Of a DNA stretch of 64,000 nucleotides, positions 11,160-23,150 are shown one piece after another (the stretch's first letter is position 1; every line of letters starts with the position of its first letter). The stretch covers positions 2,480,001 through 2,544,000 of the forward strand of contig NC_070569.1 in assembly GCF_026914185.1 (NCBI RefSeq), in the 5' to 3' direction. The stretch is from Puccinia triticina (lineage: Eukaryota > Basidiomycota > Pucciniomycetes > Pucciniales > Pucciniaceae). A program made the translations under genes and the position numbers. The notes beneath the pieces were generated by a model. It made no database searches and had not been told where the DNA came from. It worked only from the letters and a program-made list of their open reading frames with translations.

Positions 11160-12305
11160 CAGGACCCTGGAAACCCCCTATAGAGGTGGGTAACCATTAA
11201 AATGTATGAATTTTTTGGCCAAAACCAAAAAGGGTACTCACCAAATATGTATGAATGGCCTTTTTTTGGCATGAGGGTACGCACAGAAAATGTACTTTTT
11301 TTCTCATGGGGTTGGGGGGTTGGTAACAAAGATTGTATGAAAGTTCAGGGTTGAGCAGAAAAGCACCCCAGTAACCCCCCCCCCCCCCAAGGCCAGCCAA
11401 CAATTTGTTTTTTTCAACTGCCCACTGGCAAGGAGGAGGGGTTCTAGGGGGTTTGAGAGCCCACAACTAGTAGCCGGCTTAATCCTGTTCAATCTAGATT
11501 CTACTTGAATACACAGAAATTCAAGCTAATTCTCAAAAAGGTAGAAACATGTCTGGGCTCATCAGAGCAAATCAGAGCTCATCTGGACTTGTTCAGAATT
11601 TTCTCCAGCCTGGTCCAGCTCATTTCATTGCATATCCCTTCATTTCAATCCCCAGAAAAAAAATCCAAAGTTCAATTCATCTTTGTAAAAATGTCGGTCA
11701 ATACTATTGTTCCAGATCCGTTTGACAAATTCTTCTCAATCTCTCTATCAAATTCACAGATACCTTGCGGAACACAAAATGACTTAACCTTTTGGCAGTT
11801 TAGCTCTCCTCCAATAATCCCTGAAGATGAAGAAGATGAGAGAATGTGGTATGTTGTGAATAAAAGCATGGATGTGGTCTTTGGTGTTGAAAACTGCAAA
11901 TAAAATCTCAGGTGTGGAAAGTTTGGCATTGAATTTGTGCTTGAGTACTTGAAGAAAGCTCGTGGTCACCCCTCTTGGAATGCGGACGAGCTCCCAATTA
12001 AAACAGTCACAATTGATCTTTTGTGGTTTTTAATCTATTTGCTTTTCATTTTTTTGACTTAAAATGCTACAGCTGCCTATAAGATGCTATGCAGTGAAAA
12101 GAATGGCAAGCTGGCTGCGCAAAAAGGCCCGCTGTGGGGTTTCTGGGCCAAAAAAAAAGGGTACACACAAAATTTGTATGGATTTTTGGGCAGAGCCCTG
12201 AGCCTACGCACAAAACCGGTATGAATGCCTTGTGAAAATGTATGAATTTCAGCCAAATCTTGGATTTTTGGTTACCCACCTCTATAGGGGGTTTCCAGGG
12301 TCCTG
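11160..12305. mobile_element. hAT-like non-autonomous element inside S1 arm alpha
   Basis: Inverted ends CAGGACCCTGG...CCAGGGTCCTG continue into TAGAGGTGGGTAACC on both sides, which resembles hAT termini. The uninterrupted S2 copy of this arm shows the element removed, with TGTGC(A/G) present at both junctions. The interior contains a 132-codon ORF (11505-11903) with no recognised domain and a C-run at about 11379-11391. The TSD length (6-8 bp) is not exactly resolvable. Confidence 0.6.
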
Positions 12306-12567
12306 TGTGCGCTCCAATGATTGTTGGAGTACAGACTAGAGTACTCCAAGTCAATTGGAGTGCAGAACCGGGGACTCAAGACTCTTTGGAGTGCACCACA
12401 AAGAACTCCAGTGGCCAGGAAATGTAATGAGTGCCCATGAGTCTCACTCCATCAGATTGGAGTGCATTCCCCCAGCACTCCATTCCTGATATTTCTCCTC
12501 CTCAAAAGGGGAGTGCAGTACTGTGCACTCCAGCCAGAGCTGGAGTGCCTACAACTTCAACCCCATA

Positions 12568-13306
12568 TGTCAGCTACCTGCTAGTCCAGACAGTGCAGGC
12601 AGCCAACAAGGAGCCTCGAAAGCATCTCCCTTGGCCTGAAGTGCGCTAGTGAGAGTGCTGATTACATTGAAGTCAGTATGTAGAGTTGAGACCACTGCTG
12701 TGGCGTACCCCGCAGGGTATCTGTCTATGTATCGCAGTTGAGTTGTATGCCCGCTTAACAGCGGGCAAGAAGATGGAAGAATGGGAGGGAAAAGAGTCAA
12801 GGCTCATTCCTCCCATATAGTAAGGGGGCTCTCAGTCAAAGAGAGTTTTCCCCCAGAGTTTTTGGTACCAAGCCCGCTTACATTGTTGAGATATCAACGA
12901 TTGGGGCCTTTACCTCTTGAACTCCAACCTTTTCGCTTCTTTATCTTCCTCCGTCCAGAACCTCCAACCTTCCTACCCTCTCCGCCAACCTCAACACTCC
13001 CCTCTCCTCGGCCCTTGACCTTACCTCCCGGACACTAGTAAGTCTCCAGCTCGGTAAGCTCGAGAGGCTCACCTCGTTTCCCCTTTTTCCTTTGTCCGGC
13101 GCACGGATCTTCTAGATCCCAGCGAGACCTTTGCTCCGCTAGGCCCCTCTTACCCAAGAGGCGTGGCTCCTCCTCCCGCGTTGACGGTTGAGTAGAGATA
13201 GACGTTTGTCTACAGTTTGTTATTCTGCGCCCCGCCAGCGCTAGTCTAGACGATACTTAGTATCCGTTCATTCAGGGTGCGGCCACTTCAGAGACCCACC
13301 CTGACA
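12568..13306 (+). repeat. 5' LTR (739 bp)
   Basis: It begins TGTCAGCTACC and ends CACCCTGACA. It is identical in length to the 3' LTR with 10 differences. It is followed at 13307 by TTTGGGGGCC, the position expected for a primer-binding site. Confidence 0.9.
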
Positions 13307-13599
13307 TTTGGGGGCCTCATCTCCTTTATTCCGCAGACCTCGGGTTTTTCATCAGACCCTCATTCTTCTTATCAATCTGCTCATCGAGCCAGTCCTCGTG
13401 AACTGTCAAGCCGTCTCGTCTAATTTCACCAAGTCGCACGAACTGACTTGTGATCTGCCTCTCTGTCTTGTTATCTGCTGCGTTGGTCTGCGAATCGTTG
13501 CACTACAGCGACGTAGATCATCCTTGCTTCGCTAGAATCACCGTGGCCTTATTCTGGTGCTTCACCAAACTTATACATACCAGTAAACGAGTCGTACTG

Positions 13600-15500
13600 A
13601 GTTCATAGTCCTGTAGGACAGAACTAATATTTAGTTATCTGGCAGTGTCGTCCCGCCAGACTTCCCTCCACAGCTTCTTTGTCTCAGACCGTCGACCCAA
13701 CCAGGAGTCGGCCAATAGAAGCTCGGCCCCGCTAGCAATAGGTGGAAACTCAATTGCTAGCGTCCCGGTCCCACCAGGAGTCAGTCAATTGGCAACCGAT
13801 AACTGCACTTTTCGACTCTCTGTTCGTCCCTACCGGTAATACCGCTAGACCTCCGACAGACCGCACAATAACCAAAGCTTCTCAGGCTCCGAATGCTACA
13901 GCCCCAGCGGCGCTTCCTGTCAACCCGGTGTTGCGTCGGTTCATCGATCAGATCCACGCACAAGCTCCAGCCGAGCCCGCGCCAGCTTCGCCTGCAGCCA
14001 ACGCTACCGTGATTGCTAGTCGAGAGTTGAACGGAGACCAGGTCAATAGAGATACCCCAACAATCAATCATCTGTGAAACTTCGCTTGACGCCTCAGGCA
14101 ACGCGCCTCCTCCGTCTCAACCGGTTCAGCCTCACAGTCATCAAGCTCGAGCTCCAGTCCAAACCAACCCTCACAACACAGGTAAGCTTGACTCCTATAC
14201 CAGTCTTGACTGATGATACAGGAGCTGTACGCTAACCAATTCATTCACTATACCCTCATCTACCGCCTAGGCGAAGCCCACATGCAGGAGGAATACGACC
14301 AAACCAGTCATGGCCTAGATACCGCAACCAACCTGGACCCCTAGTGGGCCAGTGCAGAGCGACGACAATCAGGCGCTCTATCAGAGTAAGCCCACTTACT
14401 CACATAGCTATAAAAGGGACCAGTTGTCCTGATCCTCTGTTCTTTTGGTCGTTGCGTTTTCTTTCTTCACTATCAGACTCCTATCCAGCACTATTCATCC
14501 CTTGCATCCGAAAGATCCCCTATATCGCGACCGCTGCGCTCACTCAACAAAACCTTCAAACACCCTCTAGCGCTTCTACTACCTTCTCAGACCCACTTCA
14601 GTATATCGACGCCATCGTCCCGGTATCCTGATTATTCTCGCCCGTTTTTTTTTTTTCTTTTTGTCATCTCATTTCCAAGACCCTTTTTTGTGTCACATCT
14701 TTACTTCTCTATTCACATTACTGTCCTCTTCTTTCTATCACTGCCTGTCACAAGTGCGATCCTGCTCTTAGGTACGAACCAGAGTTCATGTTTTTCTCTC
14801 TCCATCTTCTTAGCTCTCATCAACTTTGTACATAAGATCTAATGAAATAAATGCTCTTAGTCACCTGAATTCTTACATCATCCTCGTCCGACCTCTACAG
14901 CCGATTCAAGATTATCATCGATGGTTAGTTACAGGAGGCCTGCAATTCCTCATCATGGTTCCACCAAAGAAGGCCAACACTAACACTGGTCCTAAATCTT
15001 CCTCAACTAGGGCCTCCAAACCCGAACTTGTCAGGCCCGGAGGGTTTATACGCGGAGGAGGACGTGCAGCTCTCCCCAGCGACGGAGCTGATCATAGGGA
15101 CCCACCTGAGATTCAGGGAGGAGTGCCTTCAGGCGTTGGCGGCCTTGAACTACGAGAAGGCGGTGCTGTTTTGGGACCTAGCAATCTCGACTCACGACAC
15201 GCTCGTGAGACTCATTGGGGCGGAAGCTTTAGCCCACCTCGCGGAGGACTAGAATCCTCACACCACGCGCCCGAGACACGCCCAGCAGACGGCTCCGAAC
15301 CCAAGAGGTCCGAACGGTCAACCGGGGGAGGCTCGTCCCAACGCCATGAACCAAAGACCTGACCAAAACAACCAGCCGGCCCCGGGGCCGCAGGCGAGAG
15401 CAGTAAACCCGCCGCCGGCGAACCAGCGCGGGCAGGGTCGGATGCGCGGTCGCCAGCAATACAAGAATCAAGTTTACGGGTGATCGTTCCGCATGAGTCG
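13600..15500 (+). pseudogene. Gag-like block A of the LTR element
   Basis: Short coding fragments in several frames resemble the gag of rust gypsy-type elements as I recall them. One good stretch (15028-15252) reads LRFREECLQALAALNYEKAV and ends ALAHLAED. It is followed by a proline/glutamine/arginine-rich tail (about 15360-15480). Frames are broken by stops and shifts. The block aligns with 16300-17420, so the interior carries a diverged tandem duplication. Class assignment rests on context more than on a diagnostic domain. Confidence 0.5.
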
Positions 15501-16299
15501 CACAATCCAAGCAGCCAAGCGTCGGGAGAAAATCGACGTGTACCGTGTCTGATACTACATGAAGATAATTTACGACTATGCCGTAGTAAGCTATATATTA
15601 TCCTCAGGACCTTTGTTGTGGGATCAATCTAATTCAATTTTGTTCTACTTCTTAACACCTCTACATTGGTCAAAGTCGGATGTTAGGCGTAACCCCAAGA
15701 GGTCTAGAACCAATCAACCTAATGGAGAAGTAGCACCTCCGGATATTGGAGTTGCAGACCTGTTTGAACATCTCTTCAGTCGCACAGGAAACACAGACAA
15801 CACCAATTCAGCTGTTCCAGATCAAGCTGGACCAACCTCAGCAAAACGTGTCACACGACTATTGGCATCCAGTTCAGCACCCGAGATCAATGGCTTCATC
15901 TCCCTTCTAGTACCAGTTCTCAAGGATTGATCACGTCTATTCGTTTATTCTTTTTCTGTTATTGGAACATTAAGTCATTGAGTCTTTTGCTCAGCTTTTG
16001 ATCTCACGGCGTAGCTTAACGGTGTCAAAACTTTATACGCAGCTGTAAGTCCGTCCGATTGACTGAATCAAGAGATTGGTTGCTTCATCTCCTCTTTATT
16101 ATTAGTTTGTACGAACTGATCCCGTTTTTTTATTTTTATGTTTTTTTCCCATTCTCTTCACTGGAACATTCAGCACCAGCTCCTACCGCTCAGGCTTCAA
16201 TCTCAAGGCGTAGTTTAGACGTTTAAAGGCCTTATACATAGAATTAAGCCGTTGGTTTGCCTGACTTGCTCTACGTGACAATAACTAATCGATCGGAAG

Positions 16300-17488
16300 T
16301 TATAGTGTCGTCCCAACACACTTCGCTTCACAATTCTTTTGTGTCCGACTGTAGAACCGATCAATCGGTAGCCAGTGAGTATGGGCTCCGGCAGTAGTCA
16401 AAAGACAATTGGTCCCTGCCGTACCAATCACATCAGCAGTTGATCGATCGTCCGACAATAACGGTGTAGCTGCGCTGTTTGGATCATTGTTCCGCCCCAT
16501 CGGCAACCCGGCCCAAACTCAATCGGACCCTGCTGTACCTCAGGCGAATCAGGCTTCCGAGCTCAATGGTGTCACCTCTGCAACAAATATTGCAGTTAAT
16601 CCAACTAACATTGAACCGGCAGTGTCAGCGACAGACCCAACCAGATCTACGGTCCCAGCTGCATGCCCGGTGAACCCAGTCTTGCGTCAATATATCAATA
16701 GTATTCACGCTCAAGGTCCACTATGGCCCACGCTCACTCAGCCTGTGCCGGAAACGACTGCTATCGTAAATCAGGAGCTACCTAGACAGCCATTCCATAC
16801 AAACTCGAACCTGTTAGGTCATACTTGTCCGGAGTCTGAAGGTTCTGTACACATTATTGTTGGAGGTTCATTTTTGCCTGTACCCGCGTCATGGCTCTTC
16901 CAAAGAAGACCACATCTAACACTGGATCTAAATACTCCTCTACCAGGGTCCTCCAAACCCGACCTTGTCCCAGCAGGTGAATTCAAACAAGGAGGAGGGG
17001 GTCGTGTGCAGCCCAGTGACGGAGCTGATCATCCAAACCCACCTGCAATTCAAGACCTTCTTGCAGGTGGTGGCGGCCTCAAACTAAGAACATATGACCC
17101 CGTTCAGGGACCAGTCAATCCTGACCCACAACACGTTAGTGCGACTGATCGGGTAGGAGGGGTTGTCCCACATCACGGAGGGTTGGAGTCCTCACAACAC
17201 GCGCCCACAGCCCGCTCGAGAGATGTTTACCAACCCCAGTGTTTCGAACAAGCAGAACGGCCAACCAGCAGGGTTTTGCCCCAACACCTGGGTCCATCAG
17301 CCTCAGCAGCACGGTCTGCCAGATCAGCAGGCAAGGCCAGCACACCCGCCGCGGGCGAACCAGCGAGATGCGCGGCCGCCAGCCAAGAAAGCTATAACCC
17401 AGGTTGTATCCAATCTTTCTCACGATGGTTCCCTTCCCATCTCGAACAAGTTATCCCAGCTCCAAGACCTTTTCTTGAATCAAAATAA
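16300..17488 (+). pseudogene. Gag-like block B (diverged duplicate of block A)
   Basis: A 359-codon open stretch (16409-17488) overlaps the duplicate of block A. Shared landmarks are PLFGSLFRPIGN-like text at about 16485, the PKKTTSNTGSK-like segment at about 16895, and the ELIIQTHLQF segment (the counterpart of ELIIGTHLRF in block A) in a shifted frame at about 17020. The copies differ strongly, so the duplication is much older than the insertion of this element. It is non-functional as it stands. Confidence 0.5.
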
Positions 17489-18099
17489 ATCTGTCAATTT
17501 TTCTTTGACTAACTTACTACTACTTGTAATTCAAGTGCTGCAACTGCTCAGACTTCCCTTAAAACAGTGGATGAATTGTTGCTAGAGTTTAGAAAATTGT
17601 TCAAACTAGTCAGTTTCCTGCAATCTAAAATTGATCCCAGCAAAGACCTGGCGGCATCAAACAAAAGCATTCGGCTTTGCTGAAATGTGATAACGACTTG
17701 GTCGTGGCTTCTTTATCCAGCCGCCCTGAGTGTGACTCAAAGAAATTAGTACAGCTGATCCAGGACCTAAGTGCGAAGGTACATAGTTTAGAGCAAATTG
17801 TTGAGCTGAACTGTTTGCCGACTTATCACGGTAATAGGAATTCGGACCTCATGGCTAAATTACATCAAATCGAGCAAGCCATAGAAGCTAAGTCCAATCC
17901 CGTTGACAACAGGGAAAGCGTGGCAGCAGCAATAGAGGCTACAATGACCAAGTTACTGCACATTTAGACCAGTTACTAGCAAGTTGAGTCCCTGAGCCGC
18001 CTACAAAGGCGGGTATCAGGGAACAAATGATTGGTTATTTTGAGCGCTTGGAGTGCTTGGAGGCTAGTAACACGACAATGGCTCCGGAAAAGTGACCCA

Positions 18100-18665
18100 T
18101 GGAGCCAACAGCAAAGCCCAAAGCTCCGGCTATGGCGGGACCTACGTGTTACACATGTAAAGAGACCGGTCATATTGCACATAGGTGTCCTAAGAATGTT
18201 AATCATGTGGGCAAGGAAGAGGCCCAACGTGATGAGGATGATTGCTCCAGAAGGTCCTATAATCGATGAGACCTCTTGCAAAGCCTTTGCTATTAGTACA
18301 ACCTTGGGAGAAAATAACCTTGTCCACATGATGTGCTGCAAGCTTGACTGCATGGTCCTTCTGGATAGCGGCACAGTCATGTGATCAGTAGTAGGGAAAA
18401 ATTACCTCCAGCACTTTTGCCCAGGTGAGGAAAAATTTATCTTGCCAATGGAAACAGGTAGATTTCATAGTCCTCTCGCCCTTGGGTATTGTGAACATCA
18501 AATTGCAGCTCCAAGATATTTGGATGCTAATGAGATTTTTTGACATGCAGAACATGTTGTCTAGTTATTTTATAATAGGAAATGACTACCTTTCTCACTA
18601 TAAAATCTCTCTTCTCAATGGCCCAAAAGGGAAATCCGGAGACTCAAATCTGAGCCGCCCTTTTT
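18100..18665 (+). pseudogene. Zinc knuckle and aspartic protease remnant
   Basis: Translation gives CYTCKETGHIAHRC (CX2CX4HX4C) at about 18146, then a pepsin-like LLDSGTVM motif at about 18360 and IIGNDYLSHYKISL at about 18572, the usual order nucleocapsid then protease in gypsy-type elements. Several stops and shifts intervene. The reading ends at the polypurine tract, so RT, RNase H and integrase are absent rather than mutated. Confidence 0.7.
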
Positions 18666-18677
18666 TGTGGGGGCAAG

Positions 18678-19416
18678 TGTCAGCTACCTGCTAGTCCAGA
18701 CAGTGCAGGCAGCCAACAAGGAGCCGCGAAAGCATCTCCCTTGGCCTGAAGTGCGCTAGTGAGAGCGCTGATTACATTGAAGTCAGTATGTAGAGTTGAG
18801 ACCACTGCTGTGGCGTACCCCGCAGGGTATCTGTCTATGTATTGCAGTTGAGTTGTATGCCCGCTTAACAGCGGGCAAGAAGATGGAAGAATGGGAGGGA
18901 AAAGAGTCAAGGCTCATTCCTCCCATATAGTAAGGGGGCTCTCAGTCAAAGAGAGTTTTCCCCCAGAGTTTTTGGTACCAAGCCCGCTTACATTGTTGAG
19001 ATATCAACAATTGGGGCCTTTACCTCTTGAACTCCAACCTTTTCGCTTCTTTATCTTCCTCCGTCCAGAACCTCCAACCTTCCTACCCTCTCCGCCAACC
19101 TCAACACTCCCCTCTCCTCGGCCCTTGACCTTACCTCCCGGACACTAGTAAGTCTCCAGCTTGGTAAGCTCAAGAGGCTCACCTTGTTTCCCCTTTTTCC
19201 TTTGTCCGGCGCACGGATCTTCTAGATCCCAGCGAGACCTTTGCTCTGCTAGGCCCCTCTTACCCAAGAGGCGTGGCTCCTCCTCCCGCGTTGATGGTTG
19301 AGTAGAGATAGACGTTTGTCTACAGTTTGTTATTCTGCGCCCCGCCAGCGCTAGTCTAGACAATACTTAGTATCCGTTCATTCAGGGTGCGGCCACTTCA
19401 GAGACCCACCCTGACA
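18678..19416 (+). repeat. 3' LTR (739 bp)
   Basis: Second LTR copy, ending CTGACA before the CCATA target duplication. Of nine transitions against the 5' LTR, eight place the TG/CA state here, i.e. this copy has lost more CpG sites. Confidence 0.9.
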
Positions 19417-19582
19417 CCATACATGTGTATCTGATGTCCGGCATCTGCAAGCAGGGTATACTTCAACTCACTTTTTTGTCCGCAACCACCAAAAACCCCA
19501 CCTCACGCGTCGACACAACAAAACCCACCACCCCCTCCCCTTCAATCACCAGAAAAGTTCTTTCCCCCCCCCCTGGGCAGCC

Positions 19583-20863
19583 ATGCCCCCTCCTCTTCGC
19601 CCCCCCGACCAACACCAACCGTCCAACGCGCCCCTTGCGGACAACTTGGAGATGATGGAAGACCCGGTGATTCAGCTCCCCCCTCGACCAACCACCAATC
19701 CCCCATCATCCAGTTTGCACATTTTGCTGACCAAGGCGCTTGCCAACACGTCCCGGGACGAGAATGGAACGGTCCTATTGGACGCCAGATACGTTGACCT
19801 CGTCCTGGAGTTATCGGCAAACAATGAACGGTTGGTGCAACGCTTGGAAGCAATGGTCAATCAGCTCAATGCCAAGGTCGACCCCCTGATCAGAAGAATA
19901 GCTGAAGTCGAGTCTTGTCAAAACACCGGCCCCAGATCCTCCGCCCAGCCCGCCCTCAAGCCCCCCGTCAACGCGTCCAAATTGTTTGCGTCCGCTGCCT
20001 CTGTGAATCTTGCTGGTTCTGTTCACGCGCCATCAATGTGTCCCCTGCCCGCCCAAGTAATCGCGTCACTGAAGCCAAAACGCGTGATTATTCACTCCAA
20101 CCCGGCGAGCACAACCCTCAAAAACGCGTCCAGCGGGTCTCTGGTTCAGAAGGCCTATGAGGCCCTAGCTGGTCTCGACGCGAATGTTGACGGAGATGCA
20201 GTGGCGATCCGGGGGACTAGTGTTCTGCCCTCTGGTGAAGTGTTTTCCTACACAAAAAATCGTGCCCACCAGAAGTGGCTGATGGATAACAAACATGTGT
20301 GGTCTAAAGTCGTACATCCTGATCTTGAAGCAACCCCAAGCACATACTCAGTTATGGCCCACGGTGTCCCAAAAACTTTTGATATCACCAAGTCTTCAAA
20401 CTTGGCGACGTTAGCCTCTGAGAACAACTTCCAAGCATCCAATCTGGCTCGCGTCCGTTGGATGGGCTCAAATGAACCTTCAGGTAAGAAGGCCGGCTCT
20501 ATTGTCATGGCGTTTGTCAACAAGGATCTCGCCCTCCGCATCAAACAGTCAGGAATCTTTCTGAAGTACAATTACCACCGCACAGAACGTTTCAAACCAT
20601 GCCCACCCCAATGCTTCAAATGCTTGAAGATGGGGCATTTCGGCAAGTGGTGCCGCAAACCCGCTCGATGTGCCAAGTGCGGCAGCAATCATTTGACAAA
20701 CAAATGCCCAGAAGGCATCAGTGGCGTCAAGTCATGTGTGCTTTGCAAAGATGGCCTCAAGAACAAGATTGAAGGCATCAAGGACGTCGATCACACCCCT
20801 TTCAACCCTGCCTGCCCCTGCAAGAAGGTGTGGCTTGAGAAGAAACGCTTTCCCCCTCAATGA
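19583..20863 (+). CDS. LINE ORF1 (gag-like, double zinc knuckle)
   Basis: A complete-looking 426-residue ORF, first ATG at 19583. The N-terminal third is Pro/Ser-rich and low in order. A basic central region is followed near residues 335-375 by two CCHC knuckles, CFKCLKMGHFGKWC and CAKCGSNHLTNKC. This is the usual nucleic-acid-binding ORF1 protein of Tad/I/Jockey-type LINEs, thought to coat LINE RNA. It lies 5' of the endonuclease-RT sequence on the same strand. It is still open although ORF2 is shattered, which is unusual. The LINE 5' end lies left of or at the LTR element's insertion point. Confidence 0.8.
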   Translation: MPPPLRPPDQHQPSNAPLADNLEMMEDPVIQLPPRPTTNPPSSSLHILLTKALANTSRDENGTVLLDARYVDLVLELSANNERLVQRLEAMVNQLNAKVDPLIRRIAEVESCQNTGPRSSAQPALKPPVNASKLFASAASVNLAGSVHAPSMCPLPAQVIASLKPKRVIIHSNPASTTLKNASSGSLVQKAYEALAGLDANVDGDAVAIRGTSVLPSGEVFSYTKNRAHQKWLMDNKHVWSKVVHPDLEATPSTYSVMAHGVPKTFDITKSSNLATLASENNFQASNLARVRWMGSNEPSGKKAGSIVMAFVNKDLALRIKQSGIFLKYNYHRTERFKPCPPQCFKCLKMGHFGKWCRKPARCAKCGSNHLTNKCPEGISGVKSCVLCKDGLKNKIEGIKDVDHTPFNPACPCKKVWLEKKRFPPQ

Positions 20864-21084
20864 TCGGTACACCCACTGCAACCCCCGATTGTCTCACTTG
20901 TTCTCTAACTCTGACCACCTCTGCCTCTGTCCAGTCTCCCCTACCTTGGTGCTCTCTGTCAAGACGCTGCGGCCTCATCCTCTCTCAGCCCCGATCCTGA
21001 GGCCTTTGCCGCCTGTCAACTCAATTGCCATGTCTCCAAATCTGTCACGCTAAGTGTTTTGAACTCCGCTCTATCTTTTGATTT

Positions 21085-22702
21085 TCTACTCCCCCTGTTG
21101 ATTTTTGCCCGCCAAGCCACCCGGCTTGGTGTGCGTTTGCAGCCTACAAGCATATTCCAACTTGCTGGTGTGAGCGGCACAAGGCGGTGATCTATGTGCG
21201 TCGTTCGATCCCCTCAGAGTCAATTAGACTGCTAGAGGGGGGCTCCCAGACCCTGATTGGAGTCGAGATATCTCAAATGGGGTAAGTTTTTTGTTTGCTT
21301 AATATTTATAATCCTCCTTCTTCATTTTCTGCCGTTGAAGAACTTAGATGCTGGCTGACTTCTTATTATTCCCGACAGTTTCCATTTATCATCTTCATGG
21401 ATGCGAATCTGCACCATCGACATTGGAATCCTCCAGGAGTTTGGAAAGTCGAGCCTGAGGCCAGGAATTTGCTAAGTTTCCTTTCTTCTTTTGGCTTTTG
21501 GATGTCCTCTCCGAAACACGTCCCGACTTTCTTCTCAGCTAAAGGGAAAGGGACCACAATTGATCTTGTTTGGGATAACTTCCTAGGTTCAAAGCTTATC
21601 CGGGCTACCTTGGTCTCGAGCGATAATTGTGGCTCAGATCACCAGGCACTACACACCCAATTCTCGATCAGACGCCCCGCTCCGACGTACCATTGGAGAG
21701 CCCCCCGTTGGCCCAATGTGGACCCCAGGAAAGTCGAGGCTATTGCAGCTGAGTTGTCGTCTTTGAATCTCAGTCCCCAGGAGTCCCCGGATGCTCAAGC
21801 TGAACAGTTGACGCTGTTCCTCACAAATGCACAGGAGAAGTTGGGACGGCGAGTTCAGTCAAATAAGGCCAAGGCGAAGCCGTGGTGGTGCCATGACACG
21901 CTGGATCCAGTCGTGCGAACTCGTAATTGGGCGCGAAAATGGATGCTCTTAGCTAAGTCACCCGAATCCATTGAATGCTACTGTCAGTGGAATAACTATT
22001 TTCTCTCCTTGGTTGATTCATTGAAGCAGCGCAGCTGGAGGAGACTCCTAGAGGATCCGGGTGAGGGTGACCTTTACCGGGTCCTACGGTTTTCCTCAAA
22101 GTCGTCGGGGGGAGAGGTCCTCCCGCTGAAAGGTTTGGACGAGTGTATTGTTCATGACAAAAATTGCCAGGCTGAGTTATTATTTAGGGGAACCTCAGTA
22201 AGTAATGTCCTGATAGACCTATCAGACGCTGAGTTTGATCTCTCTTGCAGATTCGTCAGCTACCCTCCCGTCACGGAGGCGGAGGTGTTGTCGGCCATCA
22301 GGAGGATCAGCCCAAAGAAGGCACCTGGTGTTGATGGGCTCGCCAATGAAACTCTTAAGTCCCTTTCTGTGCCCCTATCCGGAACGTTGGTGTCACTTTA
22401 CAACAACCTACTAACAAGCAGCAAATTCCCTGCCGCCTGGAAGGTCGCGGTCACCGCCATCATCCGTAAGCATGGGAAGCCCGACTACACAAGTCCTTCT
22501 GCATATTGTCCAATTGCGCTGCTCAGCACAATGAGCAAGTTGTTTGAGCTGATTTTGGCTTGGCGACTCACGGCCTGGGCTGAAGAATTGGGTGTTCTTG
22601 CCAAGGGACATTTCGGGGGCAGAAAAGGATCAGGGACGGAAGATGCTCTTTTTGCGTTAGAGCATTGGGTCAAGGCTAAGTGGAGGGAGGGCAAGGTGGT
22701 AG
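21085..22702 (+). pseudogene. LINE ORF2 piece 1: endonuclease and N-terminal RT
   Basis: An apurinic-type endonuclease is readable (LNIYNPPSS, FMDANLHHRHWNP, TIDLVWDN, and the catalytic GSDHQALH), followed by RT blocks KKAPGVDGLANETLK, AWKVAVTAIIRKHGKPDY and PIALLSTMSKLFE. A frameshift lies near 21280, and the first endonuclease motifs are not readable. The long ORF (21295-22707) ends abruptly at a solo LTR insertion; the reading resumes at 23031 in frame. The family (Tad1/I-like) is inferred from ORF1 knuckles plus EN-RT-RNase H order. Confidence 0.85.
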
Positions 22703-23025
22703 TGTAAATGGATGAATGAAAGAGGGAAAGACTCGATGAGTTTGTATTTCTGGATCCACAAACTCAGGCTATAAATAGTAAAAACAATATGCTACAAAAC
22801 AGGTAAAAACAATATGCTACAAAACAGGTAAAAACAATATGCTACAAAACAGGTAAAAACAATATGCTACAAACCAGGTAAAAACAATATGCTACAAAAC
22901 AGGTAAAAACAATATGCCACAAAACAGGTAAAAACAATATGCTACAAAACAGGTAAAAACAATATAAAGCTATTCTAATTCAGACTGGGAAAAAAACTGA
23001 GAGCTAGAATACATGAATACTGACA
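22703..23025. mobile_element. Solo LTR in LINE ORF2
   Basis: 323 bp beginning TGTAAATGG and ending ACTGACA, flanked by GGTAG on both sides (22698-22702 and 23026-23030). TG...CA ends and a 5-bp duplication define a solo LTR. Removing it with one GGTAG restores the LINE reading KVVAALFLDVKSVY across the junction. Confidence 0.85.
22778..22964 (+). repeat. 25-bp minisatellite (about 7.5 units) inside the solo LTR
   Basis: Seven full units of GTAAAAACAATATGCTAC plus seven further bases, and a partial eighth, nearly identical to each other (single-base variants at about 22874 and 22918). The array sits in the middle of the LTR. Confidence 0.95.
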
Positions 23026-23030
23026 GGTAG

Positions 23031-23150
23031 CTGCCCTTTTCTTGGATGTGAAATCGGTGTACCCCTCAGTACACCCTTCCAGATTGATTCACTATCTTTT
23101 CAAATCTAAGTGCCCGACTTATCTCATACTGATCATTGCTGATTTCCTTA
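23031..23150 (+). pseudogene. LINE ORF2 piece 2 (RT)
   Basis: A 120-bp RT fragment between the solo LTR and the second foldback. It reads FLDVKSVYPSVHP (RT motif A region) through LILIIADFL. It continues in frame at 25779 once the foldback and one copy of TTTCCTTA are removed. Confidence 0.8.

Larger units (their letters stand above)
12568..19416 (+). mobile_element. Full-length young LTR retrotransposon, gag/protease remnants only
   Basis: Two 739-bp LTRs (TGTCAG...CTGACA) are flanked by the 5-bp duplication CCATA (12563-12567 and 19417-19421). A polypurine tract (GTGGGGGCAAG) precedes the 3' LTR, giving plus orientation. The interior (5.4 kb) contains duplicated gag-like blocks, a CCHC knuckle and an aspartic protease remnant, but no RT, RNase H or integrase. 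It is therefore a non-autonomous TR-GAG/LARD-like derivative, probably of a Ty3/gypsy element. The LTRs differ at only 10 sites, indicating recent insertion. Confidence 0.9.
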
